A DNA stretch of 64,000 nucleotides from Longirhabdus pacifica (GCF_004115085.1 NZ_QXJP01000001.1:62001-126000); one strand, 5' to 3'; positions 9,646-18,988 are shown, counted from the first letter of the stretch. Made by a program: numbers and translations. The notes: generated from the sequence alone by a model not told the origin.

Positions 9646-10409
9646 TGAGCGTGACGGAAAAGCAAACCAAAACGATAAAATTAATCGTGACTAGACAAGA
9701 TTCACCAGAGTCTAATGCATACCATGAACAATTTGAAATTCCGTACCGTCCTAACATGAATGTGATCAGCGCTTTGATGGAGATTCAACGGAATCCGAAA
9801 ACGGCGGAAGGGAAAGACACCACGCCAGTATGTTGGGAATCTAATTGTTTGGAAGAAGTATGTGGGGCTTGTTCCATGGTCATTAATGGTAAACCACGTC
9901 AAGCATGTACAGCATTAATAGATAAGTTAGAACAACCCATCAAAATTGAACCGATGAAAACATTCCCCGTTATACGTGATGTCGTCATTGATCGTGGTAG
10001 AATGTTTGATTCGTTAAAACGTGTCAAAGCTTGGATACCAATAGATGGTACGTATGATCTAGGTCCAGGCCCTAGAATGGCAGAGTCCAAAAGACAGTGG
10101 GCATATGAACTGTCCAAATGTATGACTTGTGGTGTTTGCTTGGAAGCTTGTCCAAATGTGAGTGAGAAAACAAGTTTCATAGGTCCAGCTCCCCTTTCTC
10201 AAGTTAGATTGTTTAATGCGCACCCAACGGGTGAAATGAACAAAGAAGAAAGACTGGATACATTAATGAGTGACGGTGGTATAGAAGGTTGTGGTAATTC
10301 ACAAAACTGTGTACAAGCTTGTCCAAAAGGGATTCCGCTTACGACCTCTATCGCTGCATTGAATAAAGATACGACGATGCACATGGTGAAGAAATGGTTT
10401 ACGTCTTAA
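9645..10409 (+). CDS. sdhB: succinate dehydrogenase iron-sulfur subunit
   Basis: Electron-transfer subunit of complex II linking FAD to menaquinone. The 254-residue protein carries the 2Fe-2S ferredoxin motif (CWESNCLEEVCGAC with a fourth cysteine in RQAC), then CMTCGVCLEACP and CGNSQNCVQACPKG, which bind the 4Fe-4S and 3Fe-4S clusters. Third gene of sdhCAB; its ATG shares its first base with the sdhA stop, and AAGGAG in the sdhA end serves as RBS. A terminator follows. Confidence 0.96.
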   Translation: MSVTEKQTKTIKLIVTRQDSPESNAYHEQFEIPYRPNMNVISALMEIQRNPKTAEGKDTTPVCWESNCLEEVCGACSMVINGKPRQACTALIDKLEQPIKIEPMKTFPVIRDVVIDRGRMFDSLKRVKAWIPIDGTYDLGPGPRMAESKRQWAYELSKCMTCGVCLEACPNVSEKTSFIGPAPLSQVRLFNAHPTGEMNKEERLDTLMSDGGIEGCGNSQNCVQACPKGIPLTTSIAALNKDTTMHMVKKWFTS

Positions 10410-10440
10410 CATAAAACGGTAAATACGTTTCAGCATGAAC

Positions 10441-10478
10441 AAGAGTGATACCTACCATTACTGGGGTGTCACTCTTTT
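10441..10478 (+). terminator. intrinsic terminator after sdhB
   Basis: AAGAGTGATACC pairs with GGTGTCACTCTT (one G-T pair) and ends in TTTT. It closes the sdhCAB operon. Confidence 0.75.
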
Positions 10479-10602
10479 GAAATTGCTGTAATAATATAAT
10501 AGTTTAATGGTATAATGATTTTAATTAGTACAACTTGCTCTGTAGTTTTTACATGTCTTGTTGCAGCTAAAATAACAATAAGGGAAAAGGGACAATCTCA
10601 AC

Positions 10603-11217
10603 ATGAAATGGAAGAAGAAGAGGAGAAATAAAAAACATAATGTCTCCCTGTTTTCTCGCATGAAAAGATATGTGAAATATTACTTAATTAGACTATTCAG
10701 ACTAAATAAAGGGGCACATCAAGTCGCTATGGGTTTTGTATTGGGGTTTATTCCATGCTGGTTGCCAACGTTTGGGATTGGTCCGATGATGTCCGTTTTT
10801 ATAGCTAGATTTTTTAAAGTAAACGTGGTAGCAGCTATCATTGCAGCATCACTAGGCTCCTTTATATGGCCTGTATTGTTTTATTTGAATGTGTTTACTG
10901 GTTCTTTGTTTACGCATACAGATAATGATAAGAAGAGTTTGTCTGAAGTGCATTATAACGAAGGGGACTATGTAGTTCCAGTAGAGACTGATTTTATTAC
11001 TTATGTTCAAGAGTTGTGGAATAAGTTTATTACGATGTTATTTACAACATTCGGAATCGGTGCCCTTATTAATGGGATTGTTTTTGCAGTCATAGGATAT
11101 AGTGTTATTTATTTTATATTCAAAAAATATAGATCCAGTATATTACATCGATTGTTGAGCTCAAAAAGGATGAAAGAAAAACAAAATACAACAAATCAAA
11201 ATGACACCACAATGTAG
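10603..11217 (+). CDS. DUF2062 membrane protein
   Basis: A 204-residue protein with a very basic N-terminus (KWKKKRRNKKH) and three or four hydrophobic segments. The segment GFVLGFIPCWLPTFGIG followed by a second glycine-rich helix (AIIAASLGSFIWP) is the pattern of the DUF2062 family, found in bacterial inner membranes with no settled function. A spaced AAAGGGA precedes the ATG and a TATAAT lies at 10511-10516. It stands alone, followed by a terminator. No function is proposed. Confidence 0.65.
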   Translation: MKWKKKRRNKKHNVSLFSRMKRYVKYYLIRLFRLNKGAHQVAMGFVLGFIPCWLPTFGIGPMMSVFIARFFKVNVVAAIIAASLGSFIWPVLFYLNVFTGSLFTHTDNDKKSLSEVHYNEGDYVVPVETDFITYVQELWNKFITMLFTTFGIGALINGIVFAVIGYSVIYFIFKKYRSSILHRLLSSKRMKEKQNTTNQNDTTM

Positions 11218-11331
11218 AAGGTCAATTTAAAATTTCTATCGTTTTGAAATGAAACTGATATCATTATGTAATCATTCTGTAACATAAGCAAGTTACAATA
11301 GAACTACGAAGACCCCCTAATATATATGGAA

Positions 11332-11360
11332 AACCTGCCTCTTGAGGCAGGTTATTTGCT
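11332..11360. terminator. intrinsic terminator, probably bidirectional
   Basis: Perfect 9-bp stem AACCTGCCT-CTTG-AGGCAGGTT (11332-11353) with T-rich sequence downstream on the plus strand and TTTT on the minus side. It lies between the DUF2062 gene and convergent hisJ. Confidence 0.8.
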
Positions 11361-11425
11361 TTTTCTTATCATATATTCTTCTTTTTCTTCACCACTACAT
11401 GCACTATAGGTCATTTCTGTCTTAT

Positions 11426-12232
11426 TTAAAGTGAAACTTTCACCTTTTGTCTTTGATTAAAATAAACCCAATGTTTAAACCCGATTTGTTTTAACTTTTC
11501 TCTCACAAGTTCGAAATCATCTCCAACTCTTGAAGGAATGTGAGCATCAGAACCAAAAGACACTTCCACGTTATAGAACAAAGCTTTTTCTAAAATGTCA
11601 TGGGATGGATACCATCCGCCTACATCTTTTGTTTTTCCCGATGTATTGACTTCGATCGCAACTTCACAATCTCCAATCGTTTTTAATGTGTCCTCTACCC
11701 GACTGGTAGGTAAATCAGAAAAAGTGGGGTAAAACCCTTTCATAGCGTCAATATGACCTAGTATGTCGAACATGCCACTTTTAGCAGAATATGAAATTAA
11801 ATCGTAGTAGTGCTCTTTGACTTCTATTTGCTCCTGTTCGCTCAGTTTTTTCCAACGGTTCTTATTGAAGATGCTAATGCCATTCACAGAATGAATAGAA
11901 CCGATAATGTAATCAAAAGGATATTTTTTGTATTGCTCTTTATAGATGGAAGCAGATATAGGGAAAAAATCTGACTCTACCCCTAACAGCACCGTGATTT
12001 GATCCTCATATTTTTGTTTCAGTTGGAGCACTTCATTCACATAAGCAGCGAATTCTTTTTTTGCCATAGCAACATGAGGGTAAGCATGTTCCTCTATATG
12101 AGCGAAAAAAGGAGAGTGATCTGATATTCCAATAACTTCAAATTGTTGCTCTATAGCTGATTGTATGTAGTCTTCTATTGTTCCATCTGCATGACCACAT
12201 CGCTCATGGTGGGTGTGTAAATCAAATTTCAT
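11426..12232 (-). CDS. hisJ: histidinol-phosphatase, PHP family
   Basis: Hydrolyses L-histidinol phosphate to histidinol in histidine biosynthesis, with a metal centre in a PHP barrel. The 268-residue protein begins KFDLHTHHERCGHA, the first metal-binding motif, followed by GISDHSPF, a GVESDFF glutamate motif, GSIHSVNG and the C-terminal FGSDAHIP. Length equals that of B. subtilis HisJ (268). Start: AAGGAGG at 12247-12241 is 8 bases from ATG 12232 and only 2 from ATG 12238, so 12232 is used. No other his gene is nearby. A related PHP phosphoesterase is the main alternative. Confidence 0.85.
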   Translation of the reverse strand: MKFDLHTHHERCGHADGTIEDYIQSAIEQQFEVIGISDHSPFFAHIEEHAYPHVAMAKKEFAAYVNEVLQLKQKYEDQITVLLGVESDFFPISASIYKEQYKKYPFDYIIGSIHSVNGISIFNKNRWKKLSEQEQIEVKEHYYDLISYSAKSGMFDILGHIDAMKGFYPTFSDLPTSRVEDTLKTIGDCEVAIEVNTSGKTKDVGGWYPSHDILEKALFYNVEVSFGSDAHIPSRVGDDFELVREKLKQIGFKHWVYFNQRQKVKVSL

Positions 12233-12260
12233 TGCCATCTCCTCCTTCATTATATAATGT

Positions 12261-13163
12261 TTATTCTGATCCTAAAAATTGTGATTCCTGCATTCCCTTT
12301 AAGTCTTTCAAAAATTGTTTCAGTGCAGAGTTTAAATATCTTCCAGACTTGAAAAAGACACTTACGGGATGTGACTCATTTAATTCATTGATATGAATTT
12401 TTTTTAGTGTGCCCATTTTTAATTCTTTTGTGATAGATGAACTTGAAATAATAGCAGCACCTAAGTTTAATTCTACCATCCGTTTTACTTCTTCACTGCT
12501 AGACAATTCCATTAGCATATGGGGACGTATAGAAAATTTTTCTAAAATTTGATCTACAAATTTTCTACCTGCTGTTTCTTGTGACAACATAATCATAGGC
12601 AAGTCACTCAGTGATCCAATAGATATTGAAGTTTGTGATGCTAAGGGATGTTGAGGAGAAACGACAAGTTCAAAATGATCGTAATACAAAATAGATGAAT
12701 TAAAAGAAGGATTCTCTTCAAATAAAAAAGCGATGCCAATATCAATGGTACCTTGTTCAACACTAGAGATGATTTGCTCTGATGTCATGGAGTGTATAGT
12801 GGTCTTGATTTTAGGGAATTGATTTTGAAAATATGTAAGTACACGAGGTAATATTTGCATGGCTATGGAAGTGGTAGTACCTAAATGAATATGCCCCTGA
12901 GGTGATTGCTGTAAATCGGCAATTTTTTCTTTTAACTCATCTACAATTTGTAATATATTCATTGCTTGTTCTAAAAAAATGTCTCCGCTCTCTGTTAAAG
13001 TTACGGGTTGGTTTCTGTCTACTAATACGGTTTGAAATTCATCCTCTAAACTTTTAATTTGTGCAGAAACAGCAGGTTGTGTTAAATTTAGCGCTTCCCC
13101 TGCTTTTCGGAAACTCATCGTTTTTGAAATAGCAACGAACGTTTCCAATTGATTTATATTCAC
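12261..13163 (-). CDS. LysR-family transcriptional regulator (CysL-like)
   Basis: A 300-residue regulator with an N-terminal winged HTH (TMSFRKAGEALNLTQPAVSAQIKSLE region) and a periplasmic-binding-like effector domain (LGTTTSIAMQILP onward). Overall layout and HTH resemble the CysL/YwfK group that controls sulfur assimilation in Bacillus, but no sulfur gene is adjacent, so the target is unknown. A GTG start at 13163 is proposed because GGGAGAGG directly abuts the upstream ATG at 13169 and is 6 bases from the GTG. It is upstream of hisJ on the same strand with 28 bp between them, so they may be co-transcribed. Confidence 0.8.
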   Translation of the reverse strand: MNINQLETFVAISKTMSFRKAGEALNLTQPAVSAQIKSLEDEFQTVLVDRNQPVTLTESGDIFLEQAMNILQIVDELKEKIADLQQSPQGHIHLGTTTSIAMQILPRVLTYFQNQFPKIKTTIHSMTSEQIISSVEQGTIDIGIAFLFEENPSFNSSILYYDHFELVVSPQHPLASQTSISIGSLSDLPMIMLSQETAGRKFVDQILEKFSIRPHMLMELSSSEEVKRMVELNLGAAIISSSSITKELKMGTLKKIHINELNESHPVSVFFKSGRYLNSALKQFLKDLKGMQESQFLGSE

Positions 13164-13260
13164 CTGCATCCTCTCCCATGGTAGGTAGAATTTATAATTA
13201 AGATAAATTTTTTTTGTAGGTTATGGTGTTATTATAAAACATTTCTTTGGAAATAAGCAA

Positions 13261-13293
13261 ATAAAAAACGATAACAAATTCCCTGTTATCGTT
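13261..13293 (-). terminator. minus-strand intrinsic terminator
   Basis: Inverted repeat AACGATAAC / GTTATCGTT (13267-13275 and 13285-13293), followed in the minus direction by a run of T. It would end transcripts coming from the DUF2573-like gene after they pass through the repeat element. The rest of 13164-13395 is AT-rich with nothing else recognised. Confidence 0.6.
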
Positions 13294-13395
13294 GCACATT
13301 TCAGTAGGTTATGTCTTTTATGCACGTGGCTTTACATTTATTTGAATTTGTACTTGTTAAGTGGATAAACGTTGTGCATTCATGACATGCTATAT

Positions 13396-13521
13396 AAGTT
13401 GAATGAACTTGTTCAACCAACTTATTACCGCTATGTATAAGATGAAGAAATCTCAACATCATAACCTTTACGCCTGGCTACTGAGACGTAAACTTGTATT
13501 AAATCATTTCTTCATCTTATA
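13396..13521 (+). repeat. structured intergenic repeat, copy A
   Basis: First of five members of a repeat family in this window. Parts in order: a hairpin with AAGTTG/CAACTT arms (13397-13423), the conserved ACCGCT, then an outer stem of 16 bp (13436-13451 with 13506-13521, core AAGATGAAGAAAT/ATTTCTTCATCTT) that encloses an inner hairpin TTTACGCC...GACGTAAA. The inner stem has one mismatch here. It lies between a minus-strand gene's stop codon and its terminator. No ORF of the expected kind is present. Confidence 0.85.
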
Positions 13522-13548
13522 TATATTATGGATGATGATTGAAAAAAC

Positions 13549-13794
13549 TTATTTTTTTTCATCTTTCGTATTGTTCCATTGTTTCACTTCTTCAAAAATC
13601 TGTCGTACCTGAGTTTTTGCTTCTGGAAATTCTTTCACCCAATGTGAAGTTAAGGCGGGCATGGTTTTGTGTATATGGTTATACATACTCCATATTTTCA
13701 CTTTTTCTATCGCTTCAGGTGATTCTTGTCCTGTAAGAAGTTCCGTATATTTTTGAAATAAACCTTCGAACTGATCTTTAAATTGTTGATCCAT
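13549..13794 (-). CDS. small DUF2573-like (YusU-like) protein
   Basis: An 81-residue acidic, helical protein with conserved-looking blocks YTELLTG and KVKIWSMYNHIHKTMPALTSHW. It resembles the short DUF2573/YusU proteins of Bacillus, whose function is not known. No signal peptide or membrane segment. Start at ATG 13794, with AGGAG about 10 bases upstream; an in-frame TTG lies directly before the ATG. It is transcribed alone, towards repeat copy A and the minus-strand terminator. Confidence 0.6.
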   Translation of the reverse strand: MDQQFKDQFEGLFQKYTELLTGQESPEAIEKVKIWSMYNHIHKTMPALTSHWVKEFPEAKTQVRQIFEEVKQWNNTKDEKK

Positions 13795-13916
13795 CAAACA
13801 CAGCTCCTATTCTATACTATTTCATTATGGAAAGATTTTTTTCCACTTATGTATATGCTATTAGTCTATCTTATGCACAAGTTATTCGTCAAAAATAAAT
13901 ACGATAAAGGAATGTT

Positions 13917-13945
13917 TTGTGTTATTTCATAGTAACGATTATAAT
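13917..13945 (+). promoter_or_regulatory. SigA-type promoter of the DEAD-box helicase gene
   Basis: TTGTGT (13917-13922), 17-bp spacer, TATAAT (13940-13945), 36 bp before the helicase ATG. Confidence 0.6.
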
Positions 13946-13981
13946 GAAAAAAGCGACATTCAATGAGAGAGGTTACATTTT

Positions 13982-15229
13982 ATGAATTTTAAGCAGTACA
14001 TTCAGAACGAATCTATTTTAGGTGCATTGGAACAAATGCAAATAAATGAACCTACAGAGATTCAACATAAAGCCATTCCATTACTAACGAATGGACAAGA
14101 TATTGTGGCTGAGTCACACACAGGAACGGGAAAAACGTTAGCTTACTTACTTCCTATTCTAAGTAAGTTAAAAGAAAATGTGAAGTATCCGCAAGCTTTA
14201 GTTATTGTTCCTACAAGGGAATTAGCAGTTCAAGTAGTCAAGGTTATCGAATCATTTCATATGGAACCATCCTATGAGGTAAAGGGACTTGCTGCTATAG
14301 GTGGGGCCAACTTATCTAGGCAAGTAGATAAATTGAAAGAACACCCGCAAATTGTAGTAGGCACTCCAGGTCGAGTGTTAGAATTAATTCGATTGAAAAA
14401 ATTAAAAATGCACGAAATAAAAACGGTCATCATCGATGAAGTAGATCAAGTTTTCTCACTGGGCTCTCCGGTCGTGATCGAGCACATATTGAAAACGACA
14501 CTGAAAGAACGTCAACTGGCTTTCTTTTCCGCAACGATTACAGAGGAAATATCTGATTTAGCAGACAACTGGATGGTGGACCCTGTTTCCATTAGTGCAA
14601 AAGCAGATTTAACCATTCCAGACACGATAGAACACCTTTACTTTACGTATATGCAGGATAAAAAATATATTTTGTTACGGACCATTATGCAAAAAATGAA
14701 GCCAAAGAAATCCATCATTTTTGTTAATGATAACAAGCGAATCATTGATTTAACGGGTAAATTGAATGGTCTAGGCATTCGTGTTCAATCCATTTATGGT
14801 GATCAAAACAAGCAGGAACGTTCCGAAATTATGACTAAATTTCGTGAGGGTACATTAAAGCATCTTCTAGCCACAGATGTTGCAGCACGTGGATTAGACG
14901 TAGAGAATGTGGAACTCGTTATTAACCTGGATCCTCCTATGGATAGTGCGAAGTATGTACACCGCGCAGGACGAACAGGAAGAATGGGCAAGAAAGGTGT
15001 GGTTGTGTCCATATACGCTCAAGATGAAGTGTTTATCATGAGTAAAATGGAAAAGCAACTTCGCTTCAAAGCGACGAAAAAAACGTTCTTTGATGGTCAA
15101 TTAGTGGATGTGAAAATGGCTGTGAAGATGACAAAGAAAAAAGATGAGCAGCAAAAACAAATAAAGAAAAAAGTATCGAAGCGAAAAGATAAAAATAAAG
15201 GCGCTCCGAGATGGTTGAAAGATAAATAA
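13982..15229 (+). CDS. yfmL: DEAD-box ATP-dependent RNA helicase (YfmL-like)
   Basis: A 415-residue RNA helicase. Motifs seen: Q-motif region (EPTEIQHKAIP), Walker A HTGTGKT, PTRELA, GTPGR, DEVD in place of DEAD, SAT, and in the second RecA domain ATDVAARGLD and HRAGRTGRMG. A lysine-rich C-terminal tail (last 40 residues) probably binds RNA. Length and the DEVD variant point to the YfmL group, implicated in ribosome assembly and cold growth in B. subtilis. It has its own promoter and is 33 bp before ecsA. Assignment to yfmL rather than another small DEAD-box protein is moderate. Confidence 0.8.
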   Translation: MNFKQYIQNESILGALEQMQINEPTEIQHKAIPLLTNGQDIVAESHTGTGKTLAYLLPILSKLKENVKYPQALVIVPTRELAVQVVKVIESFHMEPSYEVKGLAAIGGANLSRQVDKLKEHPQIVVGTPGRVLELIRLKKLKMHEIKTVIIDEVDQVFSLGSPVVIEHILKTTLKERQLAFFSATITEEISDLADNWMVDPVSISAKADLTIPDTIEHLYFTYMQDKKYILLRTIMQKMKPKKSIIFVNDNKRIIDLTGKLNGLGIRVQSIYGDQNKQERSEIMTKFREGTLKHLLATDVAARGLDVENVELVINLDPPMDSAKYVHRAGRTGRMGKKGVVVSIYAQDEVFIMSKMEKQLRFKATKKTFFDGQLVDVKMAVKMTKKKDEQQKQIKKKVSKRKDKNKGAPRWLKDK

Positions 15230-15262
15230 AAAACAAAAATAGGTCTGGAAGGGGGAGTAAGT

Positions 15263-16018
15263 GTGAGCCAGCACCCTTTATTGCAAGTCAATCAGCTCAC
15301 GGGCGGGTATAGTTTAAATCGACCTGTTCTGCACGATATCGATTTTACGCTATATCCTGGGGAAATGGTAGGTCTCCTCGGTTTAAATGGAGCAGGAAAA
15401 AGTACGACGATCAAGCATATTTTAGGTTTAATGAAGCCACATCAAGGTGAAATAAAAATAAATAATGCAACGTATGTGGAGTCTCCTGAGCAATATCGGG
15501 CTCATTATGCCTTTGTTCCAGAGACGCCACTCATATTTGATGAGTTGACGGTGGAAGAGCATTTGCAATTATCAGCGATGGCCTATGATCTGTCCAAAGA
15601 GGATATGGAGCGACGTTTGGCATGGTTATTGCAAGAATTTAATATGAAACCAAAGCGTAATCAGCTTGCCTCTCATTTATCAAAAGGAATGAGACAAAAA
15701 TTAATGATTATGAGCGCTTTTCTTGTGGAGCCGAAGCTATATATCATCGATGAACCTTTCTTGGGTTTAGATCCACTTGGTATTAGATCGCTGCTGGACT
15801 TAATGGTGGAGAAAAAGAAGAATGGATCGAGTATATTAATGAGTTCACATATATTATCGACCATTGAGCAATATTGTGATCGTTTTGTTATACTTCATCA
15901 CGGCAACATGATAGCAAATGGAAATTTAACCGATCTACAAAAGCAAACGGGAATGAGTAATGCCAGGTTAGAAGATATTTTTTTCCATCTCGTAAAGGAC
16001 GAGAAGAAACATGAATAG
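15263..16018 (+). CDS. ecsA: ABC transporter ATP-binding protein EcsA
   Basis: ATPase of the Ecs transporter, which affects secretion, competence and intramembrane proteolysis in B. subtilis; its substrate is not settled. The 251-residue protein has Walker A GLNGAGKST, signature HLSKGMRQK, Walker B LYIIDEP with FLGLDPLG, and the H-loop SSHIL. The segments LTGGY, YAFVPETPLIFDELT and the IIDEPFLGLDPL stretch are close to EcsA. GTG start at 15263 after a strong AAGGGGGAG. It overlaps ecsB by 8 bases. Confidence 0.88.
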   Translation: MSQHPLLQVNQLTGGYSLNRPVLHDIDFTLYPGEMVGLLGLNGAGKSTTIKHILGLMKPHQGEIKINNATYVESPEQYRAHYAFVPETPLIFDELTVEEHLQLSAMAYDLSKEDMERRLAWLLQEFNMKPKRNQLASHLSKGMRQKLMIMSAFLVEPKLYIIDEPFLGLDPLGIRSLLDLMVEKKKNGSSILMSSHILSTIEQYCDRFVILHHGNMIANGNLTDLQKQTGMSNARLEDIFFHLVKDEKKHE

Positions 16019-17228
16019 GTATAACGATGTAAGAAGGCAGAGGTCGATACATTTTTGGAAACAGGTCTTGCCTTACGTGAAGTATGTTGTTAGTAGCGGA
16101 TTTTTATTTTTCTGTGCTATCTTTGCTTTTTTATTTTTTTATTACTATTCTGATCTTGTAAACCATTATCCAGCTGATTTTCCGTTGGCGTTGGTGGCAA
16201 CTGCAGTGTTGTTTCCTTTTATATGTTTTAATTCTATTCGGACTTTTTTTGTACAAGCTGACATTATTTTTCTCGTTCCTGCTGAGTCCAAACTAAAAGA
16301 ATACATTCAAACTTCCATACGAAAAGCTTTTTATGCTAAAATACCGTACATATTTGTTTTATGGTTTTTTATATGGCCGCTTTATCGTATGTCGTTGGAT
16401 ATCAATCATTTAGCTATGTTTTTAGTCGTATTTTTATTTTTGCTGCTGTTGCTCTTCTTTAATATTTTTAGTCATTGGCAGGAGCTGCAAATGATAAATC
16501 GAATAGTTGTAAAAGGTTTTACTTTTTTACGATGGGTATTGTGCATAGCATCTCTATATCTTTTGTTTTCGATACAATGGCCATTAGCTATTTGTATTAG
16601 TGGGATTGCCATGATTGCCTATGTGTTTATGCTACATAAAGCAGATAAACATATTCTTTTTTGGGAAAACCTTATACGAGTGGAGTCTAAGCAGAGAAGC
16701 AGGTTTGAGTTGTTTTTAAATGCATTTGTGGATTACCCTCGTAGTACTTCTGGTAAAAGTAATACGTTTACGATAAAGTTGAAAAAAATGCAAAATCTGT
16801 TCCCATTTAAAAAGAAGCAAACTTTTCATTATTTTTACTTTTTAATGTTTTTGCGTAATGAGTGGTTTGGTATTGTTTTAAGATTAAACATCCTAGCCAT
16901 CTTGATTGGACTTTTGATGGAATCACAGGAAGCAGCTATGGCATTACAAGTATTTTTTGTATATATCATTGGTGTACAGTTATCCTCACTTCCTTACGTT
17001 CATCGATATGCTCCTCTGCTTAACCTTTTGCCATTGCAGCAAAAAATGAGGGCAAATGCTGCGGCTAATGTTGCTGCTGTTGTACATGTCTTGTCCATTG
17101 TTTTACTGTCAATTCCAATACTAACTCGCTTTCCTTCTTACTGGATGGTAGGCATAGCTTGTGTAGAAGTCATTGTATCTTTTATTTATTTTCGACATGT
17201 GAATACGCGCAAATGGATAACAGATTAA
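16011..17228 (+). CDS. ecsB: ABC transporter permease EcsB
   Basis: A 405-residue membrane protein with about eight or nine hydrophobic helices and a basic cytosolic loop between about residues 220 and 265. It matches EcsB in length (408 in B. subtilis) and in the segment FNSIRTFFVQADIIFLVPAE. It partners EcsA, with overlapping reading frames. The third gene of the B. subtilis operon, ecsC, is not present here. Strongly T-rich coding strand, as expected for a hydrophobic protein. Confidence 0.85.
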   Translation: MNRYNDVRRQRSIHFWKQVLPYVKYVVSSGFLFFCAIFAFLFFYYYSDLVNHYPADFPLALVATAVLFPFICFNSIRTFFVQADIIFLVPAESKLKEYIQTSIRKAFYAKIPYIFVLWFFIWPLYRMSLDINHLAMFLVVFLFLLLLLFFNIFSHWQELQMINRIVVKGFTFLRWVLCIASLYLLFSIQWPLAICISGIAMIAYVFMLHKADKHILFWENLIRVESKQRSRFELFLNAFVDYPRSTSGKSNTFTIKLKKMQNLFPFKKKQTFHYFYFLMFLRNEWFGIVLRLNILAILIGLLMESQEAAMALQVFFVYIIGVQLSSLPYVHRYAPLLNLLPLQQKMRANAAANVAAVVHVLSIVLLSIPILTRFPSYWMVGIACVEVIVSFIYFRHVNTRKWITD

Positions 17229-17273
17229 TTTAAACTTAATAAATGGATTGAAAATGACGAGGAGGAATGAATC

Positions 17274-18341
17274 ATGGCTGATGAAAGAATTGTAAAATTA
17301 GCAGAAATTTTAGTGGATCACTCGCTTGAAGTAAAGGCTGGGGAAAAGGTATTAATCATAGGGAGTATGGGGTCAGAATTATTGATTAGGGAATGTTATC
17401 GTCTTATCATGAGACGTGGTGCTATTCCATTTACACATGTGTTCTTACCTGAATTAAAAAAGGTATTTTATGATGAGGCAAATGAGTCTCAATTGCAGAA
17501 TACGGAATTCGATGAATTATTATATCAAAACTGTGATGCACTAATTCAAATAGATGCGAAAGAAAATTTAACCGAACTCACCAATGTCGATAGTCAAAAA
17601 CTAACCGTACATCAAAAGGCTAGACTGCCTATTATGGAATATATGATGCAAGGAAAAGTGAGATGGGTACTTACTCGTTTCCCTACACAAGCATTCGCAC
17701 AGCAAGCACTGATGTCCTTAGAAGAATACGAAGAGTTCGTCTACAGTGCAACGAATGTAGATTATCATGCGCTACATGAGTCTATGATTCATATTTCTGA
17801 GGCGTTTGATCAAGCAAGTAAAGTTCGAATCGTAGGAAAAGAAACGGATCTTACTATCGACATAGAAGGACGAAAAGCGGTCATCTGTAGTGGTAAACAG
17901 AACATTCCTGATGGCGAGTTTTTCTATACGCCTAATCATCTAAAAACAGAAGGTCATATTTATTATCAGTGGCCAACCGTGTATGGTGGTAGAAAAGTAC
18001 AGGGCATTCGCCTTACTTTCAAAGAAGGTAAAATTGTAGAATACTCCGCTGAGAGTGGACAAGAACAGTTGGAACAAGCTCTCAATACGGATGATGGTGC
18101 CAAATTTTTAGGCGAATTAGGAATTGGAATGAATACAGGTATTGATATGCCTACTAGTGATATTTTATTTGATGAAAAAATAGGTGGATCTGTACATTTA
18201 GCAGTAGGAAGAGCGTATGAAGAAGGTGGAGAAGGGAATAAATCAGCAATCCACTGGGATATGGTGAAAAACTTAAAGGATGGCGGAGAAATTTACTTGG
18301 ACGGTAAGCTAGTACAAAAAGATGGAGAATGGTTGTTATAA
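17274..18341 (+). CDS. aminopeptidase, M29 family
   Basis: A 355-residue cytosolic metallo-aminopeptidase of the thermophilic aminopeptidase (AmpS/PepS) type, which removes N-terminal residues from peptides. Family hallmarks visible: N-terminal KLAEILVDHSLEVKAGEKVLI, PDGEFFYTPN containing a metal-ligand glutamate, YSAESGQE, ELGIGMNTG, GSVHLAVGRAY and the SAIHWDM histidine-aspartate motif near the end. It is slightly shorter than the usual 370-410 residues. RBS GAGGAGGAAT upstream. Two bases separate it from the signal peptidase gene, so the two are probably co-transcribed and translationally coupled. Confidence 0.85.
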   Translation: MADERIVKLAEILVDHSLEVKAGEKVLIIGSMGSELLIRECYRLIMRRGAIPFTHVFLPELKKVFYDEANESQLQNTEFDELLYQNCDALIQIDAKENLTELTNVDSQKLTVHQKARLPIMEYMMQGKVRWVLTRFPTQAFAQQALMSLEEYEEFVYSATNVDYHALHESMIHISEAFDQASKVRIVGKETDLTIDIEGRKAVICSGKQNIPDGEFFYTPNHLKTEGHIYYQWPTVYGGRKVQGIRLTFKEGKIVEYSAESGQEQLEQALNTDDGAKFLGELGIGMNTGIDMPTSDILFDEKIGGSVHLAVGRAYEEGGEGNKSAIHWDMVKNLKDGGEIYLDGKLVQKDGEWLL

Positions 18342-18342
18342 T

Positions 18343-18888
18343 ATGAAAATCAAAGAGTTGTTGGAATGGGTTAAAACCATCGTAATAGCAGTCGTCCTAG
18401 TATTTATTATTAAGCTATTTTTGTTCGGGAATTATGTTGTGGAAGGCGAATCCATGGAGCCAAATTTTCATGATGGGCAAAACATTATCGTAAACAAAAT
18501 TTTGTATACGTTTCGTGAGCCTGATCGTGGTGAAGTCATCGTACTCCATGCACCAGATGGAAGAGATTTCATCAAGCGAGTCATCGGACTAGAAGGGGAA
18601 ACAGTAGAAGTTCTTGGTGATGACGTGTACATTGACGGACAGGTGCTAGAAGAGGAGTATTTGCAAGATATTGTAAAAGAATACAATGACCAAGGGTTAA
18701 ACTACAATACGATTGATTTTGAAGAACAGGAAGTACCAGAAGGACACGTCTTTGTTATGGGCGATAATCGTCCGAGAAGTAGTGACAGTAGAAGTGTTAA
18801 AGTCGGATTTATACCAGTAGAAGACGTAGTTGGAAGAGCAGATATTATATATTGGCCATTCTCTGACATCCAATGGATTAGATATTAA
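18343..18888 (+). CDS. lepB: type I signal peptidase
   Basis: Membrane-bound serine protease that cleaves signal peptides from secreted proteins. The 181-residue protein has one N-terminal membrane anchor (about residues 11-28), the nucleophile in GESMEPNF (Ser37), the general base in DFIKRVIG (Lys78), and the box E signature GDNRPRSSDSR. This is the small Bacillus SipS/SipT size with the serine-lysine dyad, not the archaeal/ER-type SipW. The RBS before ATG 18343 is weak, so coupling to the aminopeptidase is likely; an in-frame ATG at 18322 would add seven residues. Confidence 0.92.
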   Translation: MKIKELLEWVKTIVIAVVLVFIIKLFLFGNYVVEGESMEPNFHDGQNIIVNKILYTFREPDRGEVIVLHAPDGRDFIKRVIGLEGETVEVLGDDVYIDGQVLEEEYLQDIVKEYNDQGLNYNTIDFEEQEVPEGHVFVMGDNRPRSSDSRSVKVGFIPVEDVVGRADIIYWPFSDIQWIRY

Positions 18889-18918
18889 TGTTGAAAAGTC
18901 ATATCGTCATATAAAAAC

Positions 18919-18982
18919 AAAGATCGCATGCACGTTGATCTGTTCTATGAAGAGCAGTTCAGGTGCTGATGCGATCTTTTTT
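18919..18982. terminator. terminator between lepB and the convergent aminotransferase
   Basis: AAGATCGCAT (18920-18929) pairs with ATGCGATCTT (18969-18978), ending in TTTTTT on the plus strand; AAA-rich upstream bases make it work in the minus direction too. The 39-base interior contains a smaller hairpin. Confidence 0.65.
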
Positions 18983-18988
18983 GGTTGG

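Noticed and set aside
13403-13736. Two plus-strand frames over repeat copy A and the DUF2573-like gene
   Set aside because: They follow the repeat and the antisense of a better supported gene; no RBS.
18919-18982. Riboswitch-like structure after lepB
   Set aside because: A simple long stem with T run between convergent genes is better explained as a terminator.
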